Shown one piece after another: positions 18,375-25,600 of a stretch of DNA of 39,240 nt (position 1 is the first letter of the stretch; the number at the start of each line of letters is the position of its first letter). Position numbers and translations under genes: made by a program. This stretch comes from Candidatus Roizmanbacteria bacterium (GTDB lineage Bacteria; Patescibacteriota; Microgenomatia; UBA1406; GWC2-37-13): NCBI GenBank assembly GCA_016201695.1, contig JACQCK010000005.1:1-39240 (forward strand), given 5' to 3'. Below the pieces are notes generated by a model. It was not told where the DNA came from. It made no database searches and saw nothing but the letters and a program-made list of their open reading frames with translations.

Positions 18375-19421
18375 ATGGACACCGGAAATAGTCTATCAGA
18401 AATAGAAAAACTCAAAGTTCAGTTGCAGAAAGGAGAGTTGCCTGCTAACCTTCGCGAGAAAGCCCAAGAGCAAATCGAACGGGTTTCTCTGGCGTTAAAA
18501 TACGGCGGCAACCTCGCCCAACTCGATATCACTATCAAATATATTGATTGGGTCACTTCGCTGCCCTGGAACAACGCTTCTCCCGATTCGCTCGATATCA
18601 AAAAGGCCAAGCAAATTCTTGACATCAATCACTATGGTTTGGAAAAAATAAAGCAGCGCGTGCTCGAGTACCTGTCGGTTCTTATCGTCCAAAGGCAAAA
18701 GATGAACAGTCTGGTTTTTCACGCGCCTTCTCTTTTTTTTGTCGGACTGGCCGGCACTGGCAAAACTACTTTTGCCCATTCGGTCGCCCAGGCCCTGGGG
18801 CGGAAATTTGTCCGGATTCCTTTCGGCGGTCTGTCGTCTGCCTTAGATCTTCGCGGACAGACAAAAACCTCGCCGGCGGCCGAACCGGGAGCAGTCCTAA
18901 AAGCGCTAAGAAGAGCGGGCGTCAAGAACCCGGTGGTTCTTCTTGACGAACTTGACCGTATCACTCCTGAGTCGCGCGCCGCAATCATGGGTGTTCTCAT
19001 CGAACTTTTAGACCAGCAACAGAATGCGGCTTTTACCGATTACTTTATTGACTATCCCTTCGACTTATCGCAAGTACTGTTTATCGCCACCGCCAACAAC
19101 ACCAACAACATTTCAACTGCGGTTATGGACCGCCTTGAAGTCATTCAGATGCCTTCTTATACCGATGAAGAAAAAATTGTGATTGCCAAAAATTATGTGC
19201 TGCCGAAATACTTAACCGAGATTGGGCTGACTGCTCAAAATCTGACGATCGAGGACACGGTTTGGGCCAAACTTACCCGACCCCTCGGCTTTGACGCCGG
19301 TATCAGGACTTTGGAACGAACCATTGAAGGCATTGTCAGAAAAGCCGCCTTTAAGATGGTCAACGGCCAAGGTTCGGCCTTCGTCGTTAACGACGCCAAC
19401 TTAAATGAATTCATAAGCTAA
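18375..19421 (+). CDS. Lon-like AAA+ ATPase without protease domain
   Basis: 348 residues. It matches the middle of Lon: a helical stretch with YIDWVTSLPWN (57-67) and LDINHYGLEKIKQRVLEYL (82-100), Walker A GLAGTGKTT (124-132), Walker B VVLLDELDR (187-195), the sensor/arginine finger region AVMDRLEVIQMPSYT (about 257-271) and GIRTLERTI (about 306-314). It ends right after the AAA+ helical subdomain, so the Ser-Lys protease domain and the large N-terminal substrate domain are both absent. It would act as an unfoldase or chaperone, alone or with a separate peptidase (inference). It is divergent from groES. Confidence 0.85.
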   Translation: MDTGNSLSEIEKLKVQLQKGELPANLREKAQEQIERVSLALKYGGNLAQLDITIKYIDWVTSLPWNNASPDSLDIKKAKQILDINHYGLEKIKQRVLEYLSVLIVQRQKMNSLVFHAPSLFFVGLAGTGKTTFAHSVAQALGRKFVRIPFGGLSSALDLRGQTKTSPAAEPGAVLKALRRAGVKNPVVLLDELDRITPESRAAIMGVLIELLDQQQNAAFTDYFIDYPFDLSQVLFIATANNTNNISTAVMDRLEVIQMPSYTDEEKIVIAKNYVLPKYLTEIGLTAQNLTIEDTVWAKLTRPLGFDAGIRTLERTIEGIVRKAAFKMVNGQGSAFVVNDANLNEFIS

Positions 19422-19424
19422 GAC

Positions 19425-19439
19425 ACCCCTTGGAGGGGT
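19425..19439. repeat. Small hairpin after the Lon-like gene
   Basis: ACCCCT-TGG-AGGGGT just after the stop at 19421. No T-run follows, so it is only a possible weak terminator between two convergent genes. Confidence 0.3.
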
Positions 19440-19511
19440 AACAGAAGATCATGACGATTTAGAAAAAAGTTAAATTATTCTTTGTCATCGTCATCAATAG
19501 GAGGTTTTTTA

Positions 19512-19985
19512 TCAGGTATATTTATCGGCGACTTTCGAGGCACCGTAAGAGTAGGGCTTGATCTTGACTTCGTATCCGCTTCCGCGGATCATACCGACAA
19601 CTTCGGTAATCAAGTCACGAGTCTCGCCATTGTGTCCGATATCGACATGGATCTGAATATTATATTTTGAGATGCCGTTAGTCCAGAAAAAGTCGACAAA
19701 ATTTTCAGAAGTTTCAAGCGACATCGTGGCTTCACGATAAATTCGTTCCTTCAAACTCATTTTCTTGTCGAAAACCTGCTGCTTCCAGAAGTAAATTCCC
19801 CCGCCGCCGACTCGATGGACAATGAGTGCCGAGACAAAGTCGTAAATATTCGTGCGGACTTTTTGCGAATCGCTCCCGACAATTATCTCATAACGGGCCT
19901 TTTTATCCTGACCCATATAGACGGAGATGATTTCTTTCAGTTTTTCGAGATCGACTTTGCCGTACGTTGGACTGTGATAAGACAT
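19512..19985 (-). CDS. YkuK-type RNase H-like protein (DUF458)
   Basis: 157 residues, cytoplasmic. The N-terminal IIVGSDSQK (34-42) with Asp39, then FVSALIVHRVGGGGIYFWKQQ (about 50-70) and IHVDIGHNGETRDLI (about 111-125) match the YkuK/DUF458 family, which has an RNase H-like fold and is of uncertain function. The Asp and Glu residues needed for a metal site can be seen. It starts one base after the stop of the VOC gene on the same strand, so they form a two-gene operon. Confidence 0.75.
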   Translation of the reverse strand: MSYHSPTYGKVDLEKLKEIISVYMGQDKKARYEIIVGSDSQKVRTNIYDFVSALIVHRVGGGGIYFWKQQVFDKKMSLKERIYREATMSLETSENFVDFFWTNGISKYNIQIHVDIGHNGETRDLITEVVGMIRGSGYEVKIKPYSYGASKVADKYT

Positions 19986-19986
19986 A

Positions 19987-20358
19987 TTATTTTTTTCCGA
20001 TCAGCTGCACTAAATTATTATCCAAATCGTAAAATGTCGCAAAATAGCTGTTCATCGTCGGCGCCTTAAAAGGAACCGCCAGAAATTTTACCCCTTTTGT
20101 TTTTAGGCTTTCGTATTCGCGACTTACCGAGTCTACCTGAATATTGAACATATGCCTGTACTTGTCCTTATTTTTTCCGGTTACTTCTGAATGTCTACCA
20201 ATCCAGAGGTATACTTTACCAATCCGATAAAGAATTCCGGTGTCTTTAGGATGAGTTAGCTTTTCTACTGTTTGTAAGTTAAGTTTATCCTGATACCATT
20301 GCGCCAGTTTTTGATAATCACTTGACCAGATCAGTACGGCCGTAATTGCTTTAAGCAT
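19987..20358 (-). CDS. VOC/glyoxalase-superfamily protein
   Basis: 123 residues with the two beta-alpha-beta-beta-beta modules of the vicinal oxygen chelate fold. The first module begins ITAVLIWSSDYQKLAQWYQDKLNL; the second has HMFNIQVDSVSREYESLKTKGVKF and ends FYDLDNNLVQLIG, the usual closing strand. Such proteins include glyoxalases, dioxygenases and ligand-binding resistance proteins, so the reaction is unknown. Metal ligands are incomplete (the first His is replaced), which favours a binding role. Co-directional with the YkuK-type gene. Confidence 0.75.
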   Translation of the reverse strand: MLKAITAVLIWSSDYQKLAQWYQDKLNLQTVEKLTHPKDTGILYRIGKVYLWIGRHSEVTGKNKDKYRHMFNIQVDSVSREYESLKTKGVKFLAVPFKAPTMNSYFATFYDLDNNLVQLIGKK

Positions 20359-20457
20359 ATCTTATTAAGAAGCTTCAATGATACCAGATTTTTTGATTTT
20401 TTCCAGTTTTAAAGAATTGTTATTTAGACAATTGTCGGGTACAATATAAACTGATTT

Positions 20458-20530
20458 GGCGCGTTGGCGAAGAGGAAACGCAGGTGTCTGCAAAACACCT
20501 ACTGCGCCGGTTCGATTCCGGCACGCGCCT
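20458..20530 (+). tRNA. tRNA-Cys (GCA)
   Basis: Acceptor arms GGCGCGT (20458-20464) and ACGCGCC (20523-20529) pair fully. The anticodon stem GGTGT/ACACC holds CTGCAAA with anticodon GCA. The T-arm is GCCGG-TTCGATT-CCGGC. Discriminator base is U, as in tRNA-Cys. CCA is not encoded. Confidence 0.93.
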
Positions 20531-20589
20531 CAACAAAATTAAAGCATCCAAAGCACATTGAGAGGTTTCTTGTCTATCGATTTACCCAA

Positions 20590-20681
20590 GGAGGCGTGTC
20601 GGAGTGGTTGAACGAGCTGGTCTTGAAAACCAGTATCCCGATTTATCGGGATCAGGGGTTCGAATCCCTTCGCCTCCGCCA
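20590..20681 (+). tRNA. tRNA-Ser (TGA), CCA encoded
   Basis: Acceptor arms GGAGGCG and CGCCTCC (20671-20677), anticodon loop CTTGAAA with TGA, a long variable arm (ATCCCGATTTATCGGGAT, typical of class II tRNA-Ser) and T-arm GGGGTTCGAATCCC. Discriminator G and CCA (20679-20681) are encoded. Confidence 0.95.
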
Positions 20682-20848
20682 GTTAGGAAATGAAGTCATT
20701 GGCTCGCCAGCCATTTTTCGGGGAAATTTCAAGCCGTTTTGAATTCAGTAAGGCCAAAAGCGGGCTTTTCTTGAAAGAATTAAATAATTTTGCTATCATA
20801 GTATTGTAATCAGTATAACACAAGTAATGATATCAAAGTATTGAAACT

Positions 20849-21046
20849 ATGGCAACGATTGGCGAAAATATAAAAAAGGCACGCAATAAACTTGGCTTGA
20901 CCCAAGATGATTTAGTGAGGAAATCCGGCGTTAAGCACACTACTCTTACAAAAATTGAAAGTAATGTGGTCGTCAAGCCAAGCGTACAAACGGTCGCCCA
21001 AATTGCTAAAGCGTTAGGTGTTCCAATGGAGGAACTTTTGAAATAA
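20849..21046 (+). CDS. XRE-family HTH regulator
   Basis: 65 residues, essentially one Cro/C1-type helix-turn-helix domain: IGENIKKARNKLGLTQDDLV (4-23), recognition helix around HTTLTKIES (30-38), and VAQIAKALGVPMEELL at the end. It would bind DNA as a small dimer. It is the first gene after tRNA-Ser and sits 4 nt before a nuclease-like gene on the same strand, so it may regulate that gene, as in many accessory or defence modules (inference). Confidence 0.85.
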   Translation: MATIGENIKKARNKLGLTQDDLVRKSGVKHTTLTKIESNVVVKPSVQTVAQIAKALGVPMEELLK

Positions 21047-21050
21047 TTTT

Positions 21051-21779
21051 ATGCTTACCAAACAAGAAATTATCAACGAAATTCAAAAAACCGCCAAACA
21101 AAATGGTGGCGTTCCTCTTGGCATTGATAGGTTTGCAAAAGAAACAGGAATTAGTCCCTGGGAAACTGGTAAACATTGGGCGAGATTTGGTGATGCACAA
21201 CGAGAAGCGGGTTTTAGCCCAAATCAAAAAAAGATCGCTTATGACGAGGAGCTTCTTTTAAGTTCCTTTGTCGATCTCATGCGCGAATTAGGTCAATTCC
21301 CCACAAAAGGAGAAATGAGATTAAAAAGATCTAAACAACCAGATTTTCCTTCCGACACGGTTTATTACCGTAGATTTGGCGGTAAAAAATCATTGGCGGA
21401 AAAAATCTCCGAGTATGCCGAGAAAAAAAGATATGACGATGTTGTAAAAATTTGTCAGCCGATTATTGAAAGTCCTGAAGAAGAACAGGATGAGGATGAG
21501 GACGAGGGCACGGGAATGGCTATTGGCGAAGTTTATCTTTTTAAATCCGGCCGTTATTACAAAATTGGCAAAACGAACGATACTGTAAGGCGTGGAAACG
21601 AACTTCGAATTCAATTACCGGAAAAAATGGATTTAATCCATTCCATCAAAACCGATGACCCTAGTGGAATTGAAGCATATTGGCACAGGCGTTTTGAAAG
21701 CAAGAGAATGAAAGGAGAATGGTTTGATTTAAGTTCTGCCGATATAAAAGCATTCAAGCGCTGGAGGCGGATAGTCTAA
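21051..21779 (+). CDS. GIY-YIG/MUG113-type nuclease with homing-type repeats
   Basis: 242 residues. Residues about 20-60 and 73-115 are two repeats of the type found next to homing endonucleases (VPLGIDRFAKETGI...RFGDAQREAGFSP; QFPTKGEMRL...RFGGKKSLAEK), likely DNA-binding. An acidic linker (about 143-153) leads to a C-terminal domain with GEVYLFKSGRYYKIGKTND (159-177), then EAYWHRRFESKRMKGEWFDLS, which matches the T5orf172/MUG113 branch of GIY-YIG nucleases. The sequence shows the KIGKT core and the conserved Glu and His. Cutting DNA is the expected role. It is 4 nt after the XRE gene. Confidence 0.75.
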   Translation: MLTKQEIINEIQKTAKQNGGVPLGIDRFAKETGISPWETGKHWARFGDAQREAGFSPNQKKIAYDEELLLSSFVDLMRELGQFPTKGEMRLKRSKQPDFPSDTVYYRRFGGKKSLAEKISEYAEKKRYDDVVKICQPIIESPEEEQDEDEDEGTGMAIGEVYLFKSGRYYKIGKTNDTVRRGNELRIQLPEKMDLIHSIKTDDPSGIEAYWHRRFESKRMKGEWFDLSSADIKAFKRWRRIV

Positions 21780-21789
21780 ATCAAAAAAT

Positions 21790-22287
21790 ATGAGAGATTT
21801 TTTAACACAAATTAAAAATGGATTAGATGCAAATTTATACCTTCTTTCCCTTTTTTCAGCATTAGCCATTCCTGATTTATGCGGTGCTATGAGTTCGGAA
21901 AATGGAGAGGCAAGCAACGAAAAATATAAAGCGTGGTTTGATAAGTATGTTGCGCCAAAATATAACAGCTTTTTAAGCGGAGAGGATTGTTATTTTTTCC
22001 GTTGCTCGTTATTGCATCAAGGTAGTTCGCAACATCCCAGAAGCAACTACAAAAGAGTGCTTTTTGTAGAACCCTCGGCCACGACAAATGTATTTCATAA
22101 CAACATTATGAATAACGCTTTGAATATTGATGTTAGAATATTTTGTAATGACCTTATTTCTGGTGCAGAAAAATGGTTAAATGAAAATGGAGAAACGGAA
22201 TTATACAAAAATAATTACGATAAATTTATGAGGCGATACCCAAACGGATTGAGTCCCTACATTGTTGGGGTTCCAGTTATCAGCTAG
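21790..22287 (+). CDS. Unknown accessory protein, 165 aa
   Basis: 165 residues, no signal peptide. The stretch ALAIPDLCGAMSS (about 24-36), then YKAWFDKYVAPKYNSFLSGEDCYFFRCSLLHQG (about 46-78), is strongly patterned with Asp, Cys, Arg and His, like a conserved family of unknown function that occurs in accessory regions of many bacteria (from memory, not searched). It starts 10 nt after the nuclease stop on the same strand, so it may belong to the same unit. No function is assigned. Confidence 0.65.
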   Translation: MRDFLTQIKNGLDANLYLLSLFSALAIPDLCGAMSSENGEASNEKYKAWFDKYVAPKYNSFLSGEDCYFFRCSLLHQGSSQHPRSNYKRVLFVEPSATTNVFHNNIMNNALNIDVRIFCNDLISGAEKWLNENGETELYKNNYDKFMRRYPNGLSPYIVGVPVIS

Positions 22288-22658
22288 AATAGAATTTGCC
22301 GCCAAAGAAAAACTTGAGATCGTCCTTTCTGCTCCGGTTCCCGTCTTCACTCAAGAGTTTCGGTCGGGCAGACCCGTCTCGCCCAGCCAGTTCCGTTCGG
22401 ATATTTTCAAACAGACACCGCATTTTGATCGAAAGTTCTACACGTCCCTTCTACCCTCCCAGTTTGGTTTGTTAGTACTTGCTGAAAAATCAGAGGAAAA
22501 GCTCATACTCCAAATAATCCTGGAGAGTGAAAGATCACCTAAAACCCCTCAAGGTATTTGTTGTTGGTTCTAAGTTTTCAAATTTTTCTATTCTTTTTGT
22601 TTTGTTGATCTTGGATTTATTGCTATTACTGGATATAATAGGCTTATTTTCAGTAAAC
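22288..22658. other. 370-bp gap without supported gene
   Basis: The plus-strand frame here (22262-22573) starts inside the preceding gene and has poor composition. A 47-codon minus-strand frame (22423-22280) reads MRCLFENIRTELAGRDGSARP and overlaps the end of the 165-aa gene; its reality is doubtful. The segment about 22310-22400 is richer in GC than the island around it. The right end holds the promoter of the TIR gene. Confidence 0.4.
22611..22639 (+). promoter_or_regulatory. Promoter of the TIR gene
   Basis: TTGGAT (22611-22616), 17-bp spacer, TATAAT (22634-22639). Expected start near 22646, 13 nt before the ATG at 22659. It lies within a longer upstream extension of the reading frame, which argues against that longer start. 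Confidence 0.6.
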
Positions 22659-23321
22659 ATGACCAAAATTAATATCTTTATTTGCACTGCCGATGAGGAT
22701 GTTAAGATTGCTGATATATTTCGAGAAACTTTTTCAGATTGTTACGGACTTAAAGTTTTTCTGTACAAACATAGTAATGTAGGTTCACAAGATTATTACC
22801 AAAAAATCATAACAGGATTAAATAACTGTGAAATATTTGTGCCGCTATTATCAAAAAACTTAGTCAATTCTCATTTCAGTAATCAAGAAATCGGATACGC
22901 TGTAAATAAAAAGGTTAAGCAAGAAATAATAATATTTCCAATATCGTTGGATGGTCAAAAATCCTTTGATCTTATAGATCATATTCAACCGACGGACTGC
23001 AAACCAAAAGAAGAATATGGAGTGTTAAAAACAGCCACGTATTTTTTTCGATTAATAATTTGTCATAAAGATTTCGTTAAATTCAAAGAGCGCGCAATAA
23101 GTGGATTAATTTATGTACTTAATTCTTGTCGTGGTTGGAAATCAATCAGTAGTATAGTATTTTTACTTGAATCTACAGTAAATGATTTAAACCTATCGAG
23201 AAAACAAATAAAACAGATTGTTAGTGCAGCAAAAAGTAATGCCGAGATAAAAAAACTAGACCAACTATATGACAGGCTTAAGCAATTTCTCAATGATAGG
23301 TATAAAATTTCTATTGACTAA
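22659..23321 (+). CDS. TIR-domain protein, likely defence-type
   Basis: 220 residues from ATG 22659. Residues 1-130 form a bacterial TIR domain: KINIFICTADEDVKIADIF (3-21), then GLKVFLYKHSNVGSQDYYQKI (30-50), ITGLNNCEIFVPLLSKNLVNS (51-71) and SNQEIGYAV (74-82), where Glu77 is in the place of the catalytic Glu of NAD-cleaving TIRs. Residues about 150-220 are helical (LSRKQIKQIVSAAKSNAEIKKL) and may sense or recruit a partner. The frame is open upstream to a GTG at 22527 and would add a hydrophobic stretch, but the promoter at 22611-22639 favours 22659. An anti-phage NADase role is inference. Confidence 0.75.
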   Translation: MTKINIFICTADEDVKIADIFRETFSDCYGLKVFLYKHSNVGSQDYYQKIITGLNNCEIFVPLLSKNLVNSHFSNQEIGYAVNKKVKQEIIIFPISLDGQKSFDLIDHIQPTDCKPKEEYGVLKTATYFFRLIICHKDFVKFKERAISGLIYVLNSCRGWKSISSIVFLLESTVNDLNLSRKQIKQIVSAAKSNAEIKKLDQLYDRLKQFLNDRYKISID

Positions 23322-23348
23322 TCAAAAAATAATAATTAAAATCAAATT

Positions 23349-23676
23349 ATGACAAAAAAGAAAGGTCAAAAGAATAAATTGAAAGAAATGAGAAAGATAG
23401 AAAAAGTGATGAAAGAAGCTTTTGATGATGCTGATAGATTTCTTAAGAAAGAAGCATTTAAAAAAACCTCCAACTTCCAGCTTAATTTCTCTTGACTATA
23501 TTATATATAGACTTCTTGATTTTAATTTAAAACGTGATGTTGGCCCAGCTAATATTTTTTTCTTTTTTCAGGAGTTCCAAATTAAAGAATATGCATTAAA
23601 TATTCTTTTAACGTATCCAGCTTTTCTTCCGGATTACAGGATAGAGCCCTTTAGAATATTCTATAATATTAGGTAA
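23349..23676 (+). pseudogene. Unknown small gene, probably frameshifted
   Basis: From ATG 23349 a Lys-rich frame of 48 codons (MTKKKGQKNKLKEMRKIEKV...) ends at 23495. A second frame shifted by one continues from the run of seven A (23460-23466) to 23676 and reads SLISLDYIIYRLLDFNLKRD...IKEYALNILLTYPAF, which looks like normal protein. Joined at the A-run they give about 108 residues. The first part is basic and helical, the second hydrophobic and helical. No family recognised. It follows the TIR gene by 27 nt. A pair of unrelated small ORFs is the alternative. Confidence 0.35.
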
Positions 23677-23751
23677 GTATCCTGAAGAAGGATTGACGCT
23701 ATAAGGATTAATTGGTTCCAGACCAGGATACGCCGCTTTCGCTTCGCCGTA

Positions 23752-23770
23752 GTCCCGACTTAGTCGGGAC
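23752..23770. repeat. Perfect palindrome in a non-coding gap
   Basis: GTCCCGAC-TTA-GTCGGGAC, perfect 8-bp arms, within a 227-bp gap (23677-23903) that holds further GC-rich short inverted pieces (GCTTCGCC, GGCGAAT-like). No T-run. It resembles REP-type intergenic palindromes. No gene is seen in the gap. Confidence 0.55.
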
Positions 23771-23858
23771 GAAGACGAGATTCGCCGTGAAGCTTCGGTG
23801 AGACAAGTCCGTAGTTGAAAAATATGATGTTAGGTATTTAACCTAATGAAAGTATTTG

Positions 23859-23864
23859 TATAAT
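23859..23864 (+). promoter_or_regulatory. -10 box upstream of the VOC gene
   Basis: TATAAT 39 nt before the ATG at 23904; the leader of about 33 nt has no clear ribosome binding site. Confidence 0.35.
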
Positions 23865-23903
23865 TAAAGTATTAACTTTAGTTAAGTTAACCAACAAAAT
23901 ACT

Positions 23904-24284
23904 ATGAAATTAAAAAGTGTTGCCGGTATGGTCTGCTATGTTAAGGACATAAACAAAACGGCTAAATTTTACGAAGCACTCGGCTTCCGATTTGAAAAAC
24001 GCGAACCTGATCATGTATCGATCCGCTTAAATTGGTTTTGGCTGGACTTTCATCCGCAAGATAAGGAAGATAAGCCTGATTTTCAAAAAGAGGCAAATCT
24101 TAGCAATAAAGGCGCCGGTTTATTTTTATATATAAGTGTCGAAAATGTCGATGACTTTTATAAAGGTCTTCTGGCAAAAGGACTAAAACCCTCAAGCGAG
24201 CCACGGGATTGGCCGTGGGGCAACCGCGAATTCGTCATCCGCGATCCTGACGGTTATAAATTAGTAATTTTTAAAAGAAAATAG
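23904..24284 (+). CDS. VOC/glyoxalase-superfamily protein
   Basis: 126 residues, cytoplasmic. Two VOC modules: VAGMVCYVKDINKTAKFYEALGFRFEK at the start, and LFLYISVENVDDFYKGLLAKGLKP, ending NREFVIRDPDGYKLVIFKR, the typical closing motif with Glu. Family members bind a divalent metal and act on glyoxals, aromatic diols or drugs; the substrate cannot be named. A clear terminator follows at 24390. Confidence 0.85.
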   Translation: MKLKSVAGMVCYVKDINKTAKFYEALGFRFEKREPDHVSIRLNWFWLDFHPQDKEDKPDFQKEANLSNKGAGLFLYISVENVDDFYKGLLAKGLKPSSEPRDWPWGNREFVIRDPDGYKLVIFKRK

Positions 24285-24389
24285 GTTAGGATTAGCGTTC
24301 CATACTTCGGCTGGCAAGCGATTTTCGATAATTTTAACAATGCTCGCCAAGAAAAAGACTAATCTAGAATTTTAACAGAATTTTAACTT

Positions 24390-24413
24390 AGATTGTTATA
24401 ACAATCTATTTTT
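24390..24413 (+). terminator. Rho-independent terminator
   Basis: Stem AGATTGTTA/TAACAATCT (24390-24407, fully paired palindrome) followed by ATTTTT. It is AT-rich but well placed between the plus-strand VOC gene and the convergent beta-propeller gene. Confidence 0.55.
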
Positions 24414-24440
24414 CCCAAGAGCGGCGTAAGTCACCGCAAT

Positions 24441-25571
24441 TTAGTACTTAGTTGCCGTGAATATTTCTCTCGGACCTTTTTCAGCAGAATAATTATTAGC
24501 GTCAACAAAAGGACTAGTATAGTCCCAAACAATGTTTCCTAAACGATCAACTTCAAAAATCCTTCCGTAATATCCCTGGCAGACTAGCGTGTTTCCGTTT
24601 AGCAATCTTTGGGCAGAACCAACTATTGGAGTGAAAAAAACAGGTTGTCCGGGTTTACTTTCATATGACCATACTATTTTTTTTGTTTTAATATCAATTT
24701 CGATCACGCGCGAACCTCCTAGAGGGGTTCTTTTTTCGTGATTGTTTTGATTATCAAAAACAAGCAAATTATTTTCACCCGGTAATCCAGATTCAATAAT
24801 ATGAGCGTAATGCTGGCCTTTTGTCGTATTGTCTAATTCGAATAATATTCTGCCTGTATTTTGACCAACAAAAAAAACCAGATTCATATTTCTTGAACTT
24901 AATACGATGATTGGCTCACCAAACTCTTTTATTACAAACTCATTATTTACATATTGAACTGTATTAACATGGAAAGGATTATTGGTTTCTTTTTTTTCAA
25001 TCGCCGCCTGTACCTGATTATAATTCCTAAATTCTGCTAAATGACCCAATACAGACCAACTCCACTTAATACTTCCTTCTTTATCCATTAGAACTATCAC
25101 GTTATTTGACACTTTAGTTTCGCCATCAGAAATTTCGTCCTTTCTGAGAATCGTATAAATACGATCCTTCACCATATCAAAATCGTGAGAAAGCGGCAGA
25201 GGTTTTGTCGCCCAAACAACTTGTCCTTTTTTGTCTACGAGACCGATCGACCTTTTTTCTTTCGGATTATCCAAGTGACTTAGCGTACATAAGAAACCGT
25301 CTGCGGCAGGCTTACAGGGACGATAGAAAACAAGATTCAAGCTATCACTTCTTGGCCTTGATACTTCATTTGTAATATTACCGGCCGGATCAACGGTAAC
25401 AATTTTATTACCGGCAAAAGTAAAAAAAACGACAGTTCCCGGGTAAACCTTCTTGGGTTCATGAGTGACTAAACCAGTTGGGCAATCTATACTTCGATAA
25501 GCATCGTATGGATCGTGAATAGAGGGTGCTTGGCGAGTTGAAGCGGCGGGTTTGAGTTCACTAAGCCCCAT
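24441..25571 (-). CDS. Arylsulfotransferase-like beta-propeller protein
   Basis: 376 residues with repeated propeller strands: FTFAGNKIVTVDPAGNITNEV (about 50-70), GLVDKKGQVVWATKPL, VIVLMDKEGSIKWSWSVLGH, HYAHIIESGLPGENNLLVFDN, RVIEIDIKTKKIVWSYES and QRLLNGNTLVCQGYYGRIFEVDRLGNIVWDY near the end. These are the signatures of the ASST/PQQ-like propeller group. An in-frame TAG sits just upstream of the ATG, so there is no signal peptide, unlike periplasmic ASST. The catalytic His cannot be fixed; HVNTVQ near 210 and the later YAHI are candidates. A binding rather than enzymatic role is possible. Confidence 0.65.
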   Translation of the reverse strand: MGLSELKPAASTRQAPSIHDPYDAYRSIDCPTGLVTHEPKKVYPGTVVFFTFAGNKIVTVDPAGNITNEVSRPRSDSLNLVFYRPCKPAADGFLCTLSHLDNPKEKRSIGLVDKKGQVVWATKPLPLSHDFDMVKDRIYTILRKDEISDGETKVSNNVIVLMDKEGSIKWSWSVLGHLAEFRNYNQVQAAIEKKETNNPFHVNTVQYVNNEFVIKEFGEPIIVLSSRNMNLVFFVGQNTGRILFELDNTTKGQHYAHIIESGLPGENNLLVFDNQNNHEKRTPLGGSRVIEIDIKTKKIVWSYESKPGQPVFFTPIVGSAQRLLNGNTLVCQGYYGRIFEVDRLGNIVWDYTSPFVDANNYSAEKGPREIFTATKY

Positions 25572-25584
25572 ATTCTATGGGCTA

Positions 25585-25599
25585 CAGTATAATATACTG
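25585..25599. promoter_or_regulatory. Palindromic divergent -10 region
   Basis: CAGTATAATATACTG is a perfect 15-bp palindrome. On the plus strand it holds TATAAT (25588-25593), 7 nt before the ATG at 25601. On the minus strand it holds TATTAT and TATACT, about 14 nt before the ATG at 25571. One symmetrical site may therefore start both genes. Confidence 0.5.
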
Positions 25600-25600
25600 C

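Noticed and set aside
22262-22573. 103-codon plus-strand frame between the 165-aa gene and the TIR gene
   Set aside because: Starts within the preceding gene in another frame and shows no domain-like pattern.
22527-22658. N-terminal extension of the TIR protein with a hydrophobic stretch that could be a membrane anchor
   Set aside because: A good promoter (22611-22639) lies inside it and the TIR domain starts normally at ATG 22659; the Leu-rich stretch is likely an artefact of AT-rich non-coding DNA.
20590-23903. attL/attR repeats of the tRNA-Ser 3' end flanking the island
   Set aside because: No second copy of the tRNA 3' end was found by eye within the island or at its right border.
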